The position numbers and the translations under genes were made by a program. Shown one piece after another: positions 5,766 to 14,001 of a stretch of 22,762 nt of DNA. The DNA comes from a virus. The stretch lies in IMG/VR virus record IMGVR_UViG_3300037847_007603, positions 1 to 22,762 of that record; one strand, 5' to 3'. The notes under the pieces were generated by a model. It made no database searches, was not told the origin of the DNA, and saw nothing but the letters and a program-made list of their open reading frames with translations. How positions within the stretch are numbered: position 1 is the stretch's first letter; each line of letters starts with the position of its first letter.

Positions 5766-5987
5766 TTAGTTTTTATATTTTATGATTTTTTGAATAAGCC
5801 ATTTGTATTTTTCGATCATTTTATTGCATTTATTGCACATTATAGCACTAAAACTTAAATGAAAAACTCTAGTGCATTGTTTACAATTGGGACATAATAA
5901 CAATTTACCAAGATGACCTACTCTTGAATACTTTGTCATTTTTTCAAAATAAAAATTCATTTCATAGCCTTTTTTTCCAAATTTCAT
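5766..5987 (-). CDS. Small zinc-ribbon protein
   Basis: This protein has 73 residues from the ATG at 5987, chosen because a strong AAAGGGGGG site lies just upstream. The in-frame ATG at 6011 would overlap the preceding gene and has no site. Two CxxC knuckles, C32-x2-C35 and C51-x2-C54, with an extra C38 and a conserved-looking CPNC/CNKC pattern, indicate a zinc ribbon. A basic helix follows (KMIEKYKWLIQKIIKYK). Such small ribbons in phages often bind nucleic acid or host RNA polymerase, but the target here is unknown. It lies 10 nt downstream of the 146-residue gene. Confidence 0.65.
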   Translation of the reverse strand: MKFGKKGYEMNFYFEKMTKYSRVGHLGKLLLCPNCKQCTRVFHLSFSAIMCNKCNKMIEKYKWLIQKIIKYKN

Positions 5988-5997
5988 AAACCCCCCT

Positions 5998-6438
5998 TTA
6001 GTTTTTATCATCTATAAATTCAATCTCATGAGCCATTCCATGGCTCTCTACCTCGTCCATTGATGAATTTAATGTGTTAGTTTCAAACTCTTGTATTTCA
6101 AAATTTAGTGAATCCCATGGGCAAGCGAATTTTTGTTTTTCCCCTTTAATATATAAGGGCTCAAAAAATGCTGAACGACATTCTCGTAGTTGTTTACAAA
6201 TATTTGTATAAACCTTATCCCAATAAGCTTTGTCATCAATTGATACAAATTTCAAATCAAACCATTTCACAGGATTTTTAACTAACCACCCATTTTCGCC
6301 TTCACTCAAAGCCATAAGTTTTTTATCGCTATTAAGTTTTTGAACATACTTTTTTATAATGTTGACCACTTCTTTTTTATTTGTAGCTACAGCAATATTT
6401 CCATCGTCTTCGCTTTTAATCACAAATACTTTTCTCAT
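5998..6438 (-). CDS. Hypothetical protein, first gene of the leftward accessory operon
   Basis: This 146-residue soluble, acidic protein starts with a beta-strand and a turn (MRKVFVIKSEDDGNIAVATN), followed by a lysine-rich helix (KEVVNIIKKYVQKL). It has two cysteines in a helical ICKQLRECRSAFF segment and ends with an acidic tail (HEIEFIDDKN). No family is recognised. A GGGGGG run lies 4 nt before the ATG, the same unusual G-rich site as the next gene in the operon. A good promoter lies 24 nt upstream (6469-6497). Confidence 0.55.
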   Translation of the reverse strand: MRKVFVIKSEDDGNIAVATNKKEVVNIIKKYVQKLNSDKKLMALSEGENGWLVKNPVKWFDLKFVSIDDKAYWDKVYTNICKQLRECRSAFFEPLYIKGEKQKFACPWDSLNFEIQEFETNTLNSSMDEVESHGMAHEIEFIDDKN

Positions 6439-6468
6439 TAATCCCCCCTGTTTTGTCTATATATATAC

Positions 6469-6497
6469 ATTATATAATGCATATATATATAATGCAA
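6469..6497 (-). promoter_or_regulatory. Putative promoter of the leftward accessory operon, with palindromic -10 region
   Basis: On the minus strand TTGCAT (6497-6492) is followed after exactly 17 nt by a perfect TATAAT (6474-6469), giving a leader of about 24 nt. The -10 box is part of a perfect 12-bp palindrome CATTATATAATG (6468-6479). A regulator could recognise that palindrome. The remaining TA-repeat spacer is low complexity. Confidence 0.5.
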
Positions 6498-6711
6498 ATT
6501 ACTAAGGTTTAAAGTGACTAAAAATCCCAGTTTTGGACATAACCAAACAACTCTTATTTATATGAGTGATTGTATTTTTAGCTCTTTAGCGTAAAAAATT
6601 GAGTAAATATTGATTTGACTGTCTATAAATGGAAAACTTGAAAAAAAATTAATCTAGAATTATGGCTTTTTTTGAGATAATAATTATCCAATAATTAAAT
6701 AAAGGATATTT
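6498..6711. other. Divergent intergenic regulatory region
   Basis: There is no credible gene between the divergent starts at 6438 and 6712. Besides the leftward promoter, the region holds several operator-like dyads: TTTGG/CCAAA (about 6533-6548), ACTC/GAGT (about 6550-6567) and GATAAT-A-ATTATC (6676-6688). The best rightward promoter guess is TTGAGT (6599-6604) with TATAAA (6624-6629), whose 19-nt spacing is long. This is where the switch between accessory and structural transcription would be expected. Confidence 0.35.
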
Positions 6712-7860
6712 ATGGAAAAAAGGATAAAATGGCACCTAGAAAAACGAAAAGTTAAAGATTTAAAACCTTATGATAAAAACCCTAGAGTAATTTCAGAGAT
6801 AGGTTTAGATAATTTAAAAAAAAGTTTTGACGAGATCGGGTTCGCACAACCTATCAACATTAATTTAGATAATACTATTTTAAGTGGTCATGCAAGAGTC
6901 CAACAATTGTTAAAAGAAAATATTTTAGAAGTAGATTGTTATGTCCCTGATAGAAAATTAACACCACAGCAAGAAGAGGCCGTTATTATTAGGATGAATA
7001 AAAATGTAGCCGGTGAATGGGACTTTAAAATGCTACGTGAAGAGTTCAATTTTAGTGATTTGGAAAATTATGGGTTTAGCGAAGCTGAATTAGAAGAAAT
7101 TGAAATTACTGATATTGAAAAAGTCTTTGACGATGAAAAAGAAGACGATATTCCAGAAATAAAAGGTGATCCTGTTACTAAAAAAGGGGATCTCTGGATT
7201 TTAGACAAACATAAAATTTTATGTGGTGATTCAACTTCTATTGACGAGGTTGAAAAGTTAATGAATGGACAAAAAGCATCTATGGTTTTTACTGATCCAC
7301 CTTATGACATAGAAAATGAAGATTATTATAATTCAATTGACATATTTACAGATAATGCACATGTTTTTGTCATGCATGACGATCTTGGGATAGTTAATTA
7401 TTTAAGAAAATCCCAATTAAATTTTTCTAGATTTTATGTTGCGAATTTTGGTTTTTCTAGTCCAAGAGGTAATGATCCTTATTTACAACATATTTTAATT
7501 TCTCAAGAGAAAAAAGGAAAACCAATACCGCATAAAAACATGCATGACGGTTTTTCAAGTATTATTAAAATGGACTATCGTTTTAGGTTAAAAGACGAAA
7601 AAACAGAGCACAAACATCAAAAGTCAATTCAGTTTATACAAAAATTCATTGATCATTTTTCAAACGAAGGCTTTGTTGTTTTAGACTTGTTTTTGGGATC
7701 AGGTTCGACCCTAGTAACTTGCGAAAAAACAAACCGAGAGTGCTATGGCATGGAGTTAGATCCAAGATATTGTGATCTTATTATAAAAAGGTGGCAAAAT
7801 TTAACCGGAAAAAAAGCAATACTAGAAAAAACAAAACAAACTTTTGACGAGTTATTATAA
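6712..7860 (+). CDS. ParB-like domain fused to a DNA methyltransferase
   Basis: This 382-residue protein has two parts. Residues about 10-130 form a ParB/sulfiredoxin-type domain (KVKDLKPYDKNPR, then LSGHARVQQL at 57-66 and TPQQEEAVIIRMN). Residues 158-372 form a class-beta N6-adenine/N4-cytosine methyltransferase: ILCGDST (169-175), catalytic DPPY (195-198), an HKHQKS region (300-305), SAM-binding DLFLGSGST (325-333) and ELDPRY (348-353). Such fusions are common in phages beside the packaging genes and may protect phage DNA from host restriction or mark it. The specificity cannot be read from the sequence. AAGGA lies 5 nt before the ATG. It heads the structural module, just before TerS. Confidence 0.88.
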   Translation: MEKRIKWHLEKRKVKDLKPYDKNPRVISEIGLDNLKKSFDEIGFAQPININLDNTILSGHARVQQLLKENILEVDCYVPDRKLTPQQEEAVIIRMNKNVAGEWDFKMLREEFNFSDLENYGFSEAELEEIEITDIEKVFDDEKEDDIPEIKGDPVTKKGDLWILDKHKILCGDSTSIDEVEKLMNGQKASMVFTDPPYDIENEDYYNSIDIFTDNAHVFVMHDDLGIVNYLRKSQLNFSRFYVANFGFSSPRGNDPYLQHILISQEKKGKPIPHKNMHDGFSSIIKMDYRFRLKDEKTEHKHQKSIQFIQKFIDHFSNEGFVVLDLFLGSGSTLVTCEKTNRECYGMELDPRYCDLIIKRWQNLTGKKAILEKTKQTFDELL

Positions 7861-7963
7861 AAGTTTAACTTATATTTCTTCTCATTGCATTGCGGTGCTT
7901 CGCTTAAATTGATAAGATTAATTAGCGGTATAAAAACCACAAAAAGGAATAAGGAGCCGCACT

Positions 7964-8323
7964 ATGAAAAAGAAACCAGGAAAAAAAAGATTAAATTTTG
8001 ACTGGGAAAAGTTTGACTCTATTTTGCAATTCAAACCAACCAAAGAAGTTTGTTCCGATATAATGGGCGTTTCCGAAGATGTCATAGAGAGAAGAATAAA
8101 AGAAAAATTTAAGTGTACTTTTACAGAATATAGAGCACGTAGGATGGGGCCAATGAAAATAAGGCTTGCGCAAAAAGTTATTCAAATGGCTTTGAATGGT
8201 AATGTCCCATGTCTTATTTATGCATCCAAAGTTTTTTTAGGTTGGAGTGATAAACCAATTGAAGAACAAAATAAGGAAGTCGCTAATGTAGTTCTTAATA
8301 TACCTAGTAACCAAAGGGAATAG
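7964..8323 (+). CDS. terS: Terminase small subunit
   Basis: This 119-residue DNA-binding protein is placed directly upstream of the large terminase gene, separated only by one small gene. Residues 14-60 form a helix-turn-helix (FDSILQFKPTKEVCSDIMGVSEDVIERRI). A helical oligomerisation segment follows (MKIRLAQKVIQMALNGNVPCLIYASKVFLGWSDK), and its final LGW-DK signature is typical of phage TerS proteins. It would recognise the packaging site and feed DNA to TerL. AAGGAG lies 7 nt before the ATG. The 103 nt before it contain no clear promoter. Confidence 0.8.
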   Translation: MKKKPGKKRLNFDWEKFDSILQFKPTKEVCSDIMGVSEDVIERRIKEKFKCTFTEYRARRMGPMKIRLAQKVIQMALNGNVPCLIYASKVFLGWSDKPIEEQNKEVANVVLNIPSNQRE

Positions 8324-8638
8324 ATGCGCATAATTTTTGACGACGATGTTAAAGACAAACCCTTTGAACACTACATAAAAAAAAATCCTACTATAATTAG
8401 GGCATATAAAGTTGATGACGATTTTAAGATCTATAAAGAGGGCAAGGGGTTTTTTGCCACCGGATCTAAAGGCGATTATATAATTATAATGGAGCCTGCC
8501 CAGGATGGGTTTTATGTTATAGGGGAAAAAACTTTTGAAAAATACTATAGACCCTTTGAGGTAACAGAGAGTTTTGGAAATGTTTTATCTTTTAATGAGC
8601 ATATAACAAAAAAAGAAATGGAGTTAGAGTTAGAGTGA
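8324..8638 (+). CDS. PGDYG-like small phage protein
   Basis: This 104-residue protein starts immediately after the TerS stop (TAG then ATG), with AAGGG upstream. Its core (GSKGDYIIIMEPAQ, then FYVIGEKTFEKYYRPFE) resembles the PGDYG-type domain found in small phage proteins between or near terminase genes. The N-terminus is acidic (IIFDDDVKDKP). Its role is unknown. Position suggests a packaging accessory. Its stop overlaps the GTG of terL by 4 nt, so terS, this gene and terL form a tightly coupled set. Confidence 0.6.
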   Translation: MRIIFDDDVKDKPFEHYIKKNPTIIRAYKVDDDFKIYKEGKGFFATGSKGDYIIIMEPAQDGFYVIGEKTFEKYYRPFEVTESFGNVLSFNEHITKKEMELELE

Positions 8639-10032
8639 GTAAAGTTACTTTAGGACCACAACAGGGGCCACAAGAATTATTTTTAAAAAATGATTCGGAT
8701 ATTTGTATATATGGAGGTAGCGCAGGAGGTGGTAAAACCTTTTCACTTTTATTGGATTTCCTAAGGCATTTCCATAATAAGGAAGCCGGAGCCGTTTGTT
8801 TTAGAAGGACAAGCCCCCAAGTTAGAAATGAGGGGGGACTATGGGATACCTCAAAAAACATCTATGGGTTATTAGGCGCAGAACCTAAAGAGAGTATTTT
8901 AACGTGGAAATTTCCTTCGGGTTGTAAATTAAAATTTGGCCATTTGGAATACGAAAAGAATGTTTTAGACTGGCAAGGTAGTCAAATACCGATAATTTAT
9001 TTTGATGAGCTAACTCATTTCACCGAAAAACAATTCTGGTATATGTTATCAAGAAATAGATCTATTTCCTCAATTAAACCCTACATAAGAGCTACAACAA
9101 ACCCAAGCAGTAAATCATGGGTTAAAAAACTTATTGAGTGGTATTTATTACCTAATGGTCAACCGGATTTACAAAAGTCTGGTATTAAGAGATATTTTAT
9201 AAGAGTTGATGACAAGCTCATTTGGAGCGAATGCCCCAATGACTTAGAAAAACAATATCCTGCAAGTATTCCAAAAAGTTTTACTTTTATTCCGGCAAGT
9301 TTAAGTGATAATAAAATTTTAATGAGAGAAGACCCTTCTTATTTAGCCAACCTACAAGCCCTTAGTAAATTTGAACGAATGCAATTATTAGACGGAAATT
9401 GGAATGTCCAGGAAACCGCAGGAATATTTTTTAAAAGACACTACTTTACAGAGGTTGACGCCTCGCCTAAACTTGTTACTATTGTTAGATGTTGGGATCG
9501 AGCCGCTACCGAATGGAAGGAAGGCGACAAAGGTGATCCAGACTATACCGTGGGCTTAAAATTAGGCGTAGACGAAGACGGCATTTATTATATCCTAGAC
9601 ATTATAAGAGAGAGGTATAGTGCTTTAAAAGTTGAAAAGCTTATAGTTAACACTGCAAAACAAGATGGTACTAATTGCATAGTTAAAGGGTTCCAAGATC
9701 CCGGAGGAGCAGGAAAAAATGAAATTGAAAATTTTACTAGAATGTTGGCAGGATTTAATGTGGTGTACGAAAAAATTAATGTCGATAAAATTACAAGTTC
9801 TAAAGCTGTTAGTGCGCAGGCTGAGGCAGGCAATATAAAAATTTTAAAAAGCTGCAAAAACAAAGAAGAGTTTTATTTTGAGAGTGAGAACTTCCCCGAA
9901 GTGTCACACGATGATATAATAGACGCTTTAAGTGGTGCATTTAATTATTTAGCTTTTAAAAGAGTTGACGAGTTTACCGATGATTTTATTCCAAATGATA
10001 TAAGCAACAATAACTTTATAAACGAGTGGTGA
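8635..10032 (+). CDS. terL: Terminase large subunit (packaging ATPase and nuclease)
   Basis: This 465-residue protein has both TerL domains. The ATPase domain has Walker A GGSAGGGKT (27-35), Walker B PIIYFDELTHF (119-129) and motif III ATTNP (153-157). The RNase H-like nuclease has CWDRA (287-291, D289 region), QDPGGAGK (354-361) and SHDDIIDALSGAF (424-436), which supply the expected acidic triad. It pumps DNA into the prohead and cuts it. The start is GTG overlapping the preceding stop (GTGA). The length is normal for the family. It lies 4 nt before the portal gene. Confidence 0.95.
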   Translation: MSKVTLGPQQGPQELFLKNDSDICIYGGSAGGGKTFSLLLDFLRHFHNKEAGAVCFRRTSPQVRNEGGLWDTSKNIYGLLGAEPKESILTWKFPSGCKLKFGHLEYEKNVLDWQGSQIPIIYFDELTHFTEKQFWYMLSRNRSISSIKPYIRATTNPSSKSWVKKLIEWYLLPNGQPDLQKSGIKRYFIRVDDKLIWSECPNDLEKQYPASIPKSFTFIPASLSDNKILMREDPSYLANLQALSKFERMQLLDGNWNVQETAGIFFKRHYFTEVDASPKLVTIVRCWDRAATEWKEGDKGDPDYTVGLKLGVDEDGIYYILDIIRERYSALKVEKLIVNTAKQDGTNCIVKGFQDPGGAGKNEIENFTRMLAGFNVVYEKINVDKITSSKAVSAQAEAGNIKILKSCKNKEEFYFESENFPEVSHDDIIDALSGAFNYLAFKRVDEFTDDFIPNDISNNNFINEW

Positions 10033-10036
10033 GGCT

Positions 10037-11419
10037 ATGGGATTTTTTGATAATTTTTTAAATAAAAAAGAAGAGGATAAATTAGAGTCCGAAGAAAATA
10101 AGGAATTGCCTGCGTTTCACTCAACACCTATTGGGTCCAGTGGTACCGAAAATTATGGCGGCTATTTTGAAGAGGAATATTTAGACGCACTAAGAAATAA
10201 TGAGCGGGCTGACATATTTGATAAAATGCGAAGAAGTGATCCTCAAGTTATGATGTGCCTTAGTGCCGTTAAAAACCCTATTAAAAGTGCATCGGCAGAG
10301 ATTCACGCAGCCGGAGATGATTTTGAATATAAAAACGATGCACGACTAATTGAAAAGATTTTGTTTGAGTCAATGGCAACCCCGTTTCCAAGATTTTTAG
10401 CAGAATCATTGACCATGATTGAGTTTGGCTTTGCCATGTTCGAAGTCACTCATAAAAACTTTATTAACCAACCTATTTATGACGATGAAGGTAATAAAAT
10501 ACTTGATAGCTATACCGGAATAAAAAATATTTCATGGCGAAGTCCTAAAACCATTGAACGATGGAACTTAGATCATGATAGCGGAGAGTTATTAAGCGTT
10601 GACCAGTTAGCCTTTGGCGAAGTGGGAAGACAGGTTACTATTCCGGCTAAATATTTATTGCTATTTACTCTTAATAGAGAAGGTTCTAATTATGAGGGAA
10701 TAAGCGCCTTAAGACCTTGTTACGGTAATTGGTGGCGTAAAAATAATTTTAATAAAATAAACGCCATTGGGATAGAGAAGTTCGCAGTCCCAACTCCTAT
10801 TGCAACAATTCCCCAAGGAAGGCAAGCATCAACCCAATATAGTAAATTAATAACTGCCTTAGAAAAATATACTACCCATCAATCAAACTATCTTATTAAG
10901 CCAGAGGGCTTTGACATAGATCTAAGAACTAACACTTATGATCCTAGTAAAGTTGAGACTTCTATAGAGAACGAGGACAAACGCATGGTTAAAGCTTTTT
11001 TAGCCAACTTTTTAGAATTAGGCATGAGTGGGTCCGGTGCCTATGCATTATCTAATGACCTAAGCGACTTCTTTTTAACAGGTCTACAATTTTTGGCTAA
11101 TGAAATAGCTGATCAAATTAATAAAAACCTTATTCCTGAGTTAGTTAAAATGAATTTTGGTCCTAGAGATAAATACCCTACGCTTAAATTTTCTGGGATA
11201 AGCGACAAAGCAGGAAAAGAGTTGGCTGATATACTAAATGTTTTAACAAACGCTCAAATACTAACGCCCGATGATAAATTAGAAAAACACTTAAGGAAAA
11301 GGTTGGGTATTACAGAAATGAGTGAAGACGGTCAAAGGATTAAAAGCACCCCTGTTATGGACATGAGTTTAAGTGAGAAGTTTCATGCTTTAAAACGAAC
11401 TAGACGGAGAAGGTTTTAA
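10037..11419 (+). CDS. Portal protein, DUF935/Mu gp29-like
   Basis: This 460-residue protein is the dodecameric portal through which DNA is packaged. After a short acidic N-terminus comes the diagnostic MRRSDPQV (64-71) with the SAVKNPIKSASAEI helix, then PFPRFLAESLTMIEFGFAMFE, then a WRSPKTIERW segment, and GSNYEGISALRPCYGNWWRK, which matches the clip/wing region of DUF935-type portals. AGG-rich sequence (GTGAGGCT) precedes the ATG. Its order TerL-portal-MuF is the standard packaging block. The C-terminus is strongly basic (KRTRRRRF). Confidence 0.87.
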   Translation: MGFFDNFLNKKEEDKLESEENKELPAFHSTPIGSSGTENYGGYFEEEYLDALRNNERADIFDKMRRSDPQVMMCLSAVKNPIKSASAEIHAAGDDFEYKNDARLIEKILFESMATPFPRFLAESLTMIEFGFAMFEVTHKNFINQPIYDDEGNKILDSYTGIKNISWRSPKTIERWNLDHDSGELLSVDQLAFGEVGRQVTIPAKYLLLFTLNREGSNYEGISALRPCYGNWWRKNNFNKINAIGIEKFAVPTPIATIPQGRQASTQYSKLITALEKYTTHQSNYLIKPEGFDIDLRTNTYDPSKVETSIENEDKRMVKAFLANFLELGMSGSGAYALSNDLSDFFLTGLQFLANEIADQINKNLIPELVKMNFGPRDKYPTLKFSGISDKAGKELADILNVLTNAQILTPDDKLEKHLRKRLGITEMSEDGQRIKSTPVMDMSLSEKFHALKRTRRRRF

Positions 11420-12366
11420 TGGGCGTTCGAAAAGAATTAGATTTACTTTTAAAAGATAGCGAAAAAGCCGTTTTAGATGTCATGCAAAGTAATTTGGCTT
11501 TTATTGGAGACAGTCTTATAAATAAAGTAGTGGCCAAGGAGTCAGGCCTAAGTAATGCAAAAAAACTCGATGCAATCAAAGGAGTTGATGCATCGGGTCT
11601 TAATGAATATAAAGATGATCTACTAGACGTTTTAACCATTATTGCCTACGAAACTCTTAGACAAAGAAAAAAAGAAGTCCCAAAGGCTAAATATGAATTA
11701 AGCGAAAAAGATATTTATTCCATCCAATTTGTAGAGAGTAAAACCGTAAAAAAAGCCACAAAAAAAGTTAAAAAAACAAATAAGCGTATAGAAACAATGT
11801 GGAAAAAACTCCCGGCTAAAGTTCGCAGAAGAATAAAAACGCAGCAAGAACTTTTAGTAAAAACACAACTCGCAGATTTAGAAAAAGCTATTTATTTCCA
11901 ATACACAACCTCAACGGCACAGGAAAAAGCAATAAATCAAGTCAAAAAAGACATGCAAGATAATGCCGAAGACTTTATTGAGGGTCCATCGGTTAGAGCA
12001 GGCGCACCTTTGACAGCTCATCAAACAATAAGCGAGGCGAGTAGTGCTTTTTTTACTGATCCCGAAGTTGACAAGGAAATCGAGGCTTTTGAGTTTGTAA
12101 ACAACTACACCCAAGATAGGACGCCTATATGTGAAGAATTAAATGGCACTATTTTCGCTAAAGATGATCCAAACCTAATGAAATTTACGCCTCCTCTTCA
12201 TTGGAATTGTAGGTCTTTAATTCTTCCTATCTTAGTGGGTGATTTAAAGGGTAGGAAAATTGAAAAGCTAAAAATTAAAAAAAGTAATGAGAAGTATTTA
12301 CAATTTAGCGAAAAATTAGAGTCTTTTATTTTAGCGCACCAAATGAGTGACCAGGGGATATTATGA
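11419..12366 (+). CDS. MuF/SPP1 gp7-like head morphogenesis protein
   Basis: This 315-residue minor head protein overlaps the portal stop by 1 nt (TAATG), with AGAAGG upstream. The first 185 residues are helical and lysine-rich. The C-terminal part carries the MuF signature: DRTPICEELNG (233-243, C238), then PPLHWNCRSLILP (258-270, C264). MuF proteins sit inside the capsid near the portal and may be ejected with DNA. There is no extra toxin domain, as the sequence ends about 45 residues after the CRS motif. Its stop overlaps the next start as ATGA. Confidence 0.85.
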   Translation: MGVRKELDLLLKDSEKAVLDVMQSNLAFIGDSLINKVVAKESGLSNAKKLDAIKGVDASGLNEYKDDLLDVLTIIAYETLRQRKKEVPKAKYELSEKDIYSIQFVESKTVKKATKKVKKTNKRIETMWKKLPAKVRRRIKTQQELLVKTQLADLEKAIYFQYTTSTAQEKAINQVKKDMQDNAEDFIEGPSVRAGAPLTAHQTISEASSAFFTDPEVDKEIEAFEFVNNYTQDRTPICEELNGTIFAKDDPNLMKFTPPLHWNCRSLILPILVGDLKGRKIEKLKIKKSNEKYLQFSEKLESFILAHQMSDQGIL

Positions 12367-13967
12367 TTAAAAGATATTCTCATATAAATTTTACTCCGCC
12401 TAAAACCGTTTCAAGTAATGCCGACTTAGGTTTAAGGTTAAGGAAAAAGACAGGAAAAGGCGGCTTAACTACAAAGCAAGCCGGAGATTTAAACATAGGG
12501 TCCGGTGTAGCAAGGGCAACAAGTCTAAAAAATAGATCTAAGATAAGCCCAGAGGTCATTAAAAGAATGGTTAACTTTTTTAATAGGCATGAAACCTATA
12601 AAAAAAATCACATTAAAAAAGAACCATATTCAGCATCTTATATAAGTTGGTTACTATGGGGCGGTGATTCTGGTCAAGTATGGGCTAACAAAGTTTTAAG
12701 ACAAATAAAAAAAGCCGACGAAAATCAATTAGCCGAAAAAACTCTTCAGACTGTTATAGTTAAAAAGACACCTAATATGACTTTGGAAAAAGCCAAAGAA
12801 AAATTAGAAAAAGCAGGCGGTAAATTTTTTAAAGTAGACGAGAAGGAAGAGTCTTTTTATTTTAGGCAAAAAGACCCTAATTTATTTATTAAAGACTCTT
12901 TTGCATCGTTTGAAATACCGGAACGGGGTGTTATACTTGTCTATGCATCTCTAAAAAGGAAGGAAGCCATGTCAGAATTTAGATCATCACCGTTTATTAT
13001 AAAATTTAGTGAAGAAATGGCTCCTGCGGATATTCAAATTCTAAGAGCAGGAAAATTTTTTCACGATGGAAGAGAAATTGAAGTCGGTCAAGAAGACTTG
13101 GAAAATATGGTTAAAAATTTTTCCGAAAATGTACGTGGTATAGATCTAATGATTGACTTTTCTCATAATAGCGAAGGCGAAGCCGCAGGGTGGATCAGAA
13201 AATTAAAATTAAGCGAAGACAAAAAAGAGTTATGGGCTGAAGTCGAATGGACTCCTACCGGAAAAAAGAGTTTAGATAATAAATCCTTTAAATATATTTC
13301 TGCGGATTTTTCTTTTGCTTATAAAGATAATGAAACTTTAAAAAATTATGGACCGACTTTATTTGGTGCCGGATTGACAAATCGTCCTGTAGTTAAATCA
13401 ATGGAGCCTATAGTATTAAGTGAGAATAAACCTATTAACCTTAACAAGGATAATTTTATGTACGGAGATGCAAAAAAAATGGAAGAAAAAGAAAAAATGC
13501 AAGAAGAGGAAAGAGAAATGACTCTAGAGGATGCAATGGAAATGATTAAGGCTCTTAAAGACGATCTTTTGAAAAAAGACGAAGAGTTAATTTCTATTAG
13601 AAGAGAACTTGAGGAAGGCAAAATGAAGGATGAACAAAAACTTGCCGAACTTAAAAAAGAAAAAGAACTTATGGAAAAAAACCAAGCTTTTGACAAAAAA
13701 CTAAGCGAAGGCGTTGTTGTAGAGGCACAAAGAGAGGCTTTTATTGCTAACGACATGGAGAAGTTTTTATCTCTTCACTCTGAAATTAAATTGTCAGAAA
13801 AAGGTAACAATGTAGTGCCTAAAGAGTCCAAACTAACAAAAGAAAATTTTGAGGATAAAATTATCGAGTTAGCCGAAAAGAGAGCTAAAGATGAAAATAT
13901 AGCTTTGGATATTGCAATTAGTGAAGAACTTGCAAACCATAGCGAGGAATCAAAATTATACTTATAA
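12363..13967 (+). CDS. Multi-domain head maturation protein: two N-terminal phage domains, Mu I-like protease, scaffold
   Basis: This is a single 534-codon frame with four distinguishable parts. Residues about 28-125 (GGLTTKQAGDLNIGSGVARA, then YISWLLWGGDSGQVWANKV) form a small domain often seen as a separate phage head-region protein. Residues about 135-202 (TLEKAKEKLEKAGGKFFKV, then FYFRQKDPNLF) form a second small domain. Residues 203-360 are a Mu gpI-like prohead protease (DFSHNSEGEAAGWI at 265-278, YISADF at 311-316). Residues 366-534 are a charged coiled coil typical of scaffolds. It cleaves and shapes the prohead. Strong in-frame internal sites precede the protease (ATG 12969) and the scaffold (ATG 13458), so several products are likely. 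Confidence 0.83.
   Translation: MIKRYSHINFTPPKTVSSNADLGLRLRKKTGKGGLTTKQAGDLNIGSGVARATSLKNRSKISPEVIKRMVNFFNRHETYKKNHIKKEPYSASYISWLLWGGDSGQVWANKVLRQIKKADENQLAEKTLQTVIVKKTPNMTLEKAKEKLEKAGGKFFKVDEKEESFYFRQKDPNLFIKDSFASFEIPERGVILVYASLKRKEAMSEFRSSPFIIKFSEEMAPADIQILRAGKFFHDGREIEVGQEDLENMVKNFSENVRGIDLMIDFSHNSEGEAAGWIRKLKLSEDKKELWAEVEWTPTGKKSLDNKSFKYISADFSFAYKDNETLKNYGPTLFGAGLTNRPVVKSMEPIVLSENKPINLNKDNFMYGDAKKMEEKEKMQEEEREMTLEDAMEMIKALKDDLLKKDEELISIRRELEEGKMKDEQKLAELKKEKELMEKNQAFDKKLSEGVVVEAQREAFIANDMEKFLSLHSEIKLSEKGNNVVPKESKLTKENFEDKIIELAEKRAKDENIALDIAISEELANHSEESKLYL
12956..12971 (+). promoter_or_regulatory. Internal ribosome binding site and ATG for a separate protease product
   Basis: AAGGAAGGA (12956-12964) lies 4 nt before an in-frame ATG (12969, codon 203), exactly at the boundary between the N-terminal small domains and the Mu I-like protease. 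It is better than many gene-start sites in this window. It predicts a protease-scaffold polypeptide of 332 residues lacking the first two domains. Confidence 0.5.
13458..13967 (+). CDS. Nested scaffolding protein (internal in-frame start, Mu gpZ-like arrangement)
   Basis: AAGGA (13446-13450) lies 7 nt before an in-frame ATG (codon 366 of the long gene). The resulting 169-residue product is almost wholly a charged coiled coil (EEKEKMQEEEREM, then LKKDEELISIRRELEEG and QKLAELKKEKELMEK) with an acidic, helical C-terminus. This is the composition of a scaffold. In Mu, lambda and related phages the scaffold is made from an internal start within the protease gene. The site, the position at the protease boundary and the composition all agree with this. 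Expression has not been shown. Confidence 0.6.
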   Translation: MYGDAKKMEEKEKMQEEEREMTLEDAMEMIKALKDDLLKKDEELISIRRELEEGKMKDEQKLAELKKEKELMEKNQAFDKKLSEGVVVEAQREAFIANDMEKFLSLHSEIKLSEKGNNVVPKESKLTKENFEDKIIELAEKRAKDENIALDIAISEELANHSEESKLYL

Positions 13968-14001
13968 GATTTATAATTGTTTTTTAAAAAGGAGATAAAA
14001 A

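Noticed and set aside
6672-6700. TTGAGA with 17-nt spacing to TTAAAT before the methyltransferase gene
   Set aside because: Transcription would begin after the AAAGGA ribosome binding site at 6701-6706, leaving the mRNA without it.
7861-7963. TTGATA and TATAAA before terS as a late promoter
   Set aside because: The spacing is 14 nt, too short for a normal sigma70 promoter. No other signal was found in this 103-nt gap.
13346-13756. Leftward 136-codon serine-rich frame opposite the scaffold
   Set aside because: It is the mirror of the lysine/glutamate-rich coiled-coil coding sequence (AAA/GAA read as TTT/TTC and TCT), with no start signal.
13930-13977. TTGCAA, TATACT and TATAAT near the cement gene as a promoter
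   Set aside because: The spacing between any pair is wrong (21 nt for the best pair).
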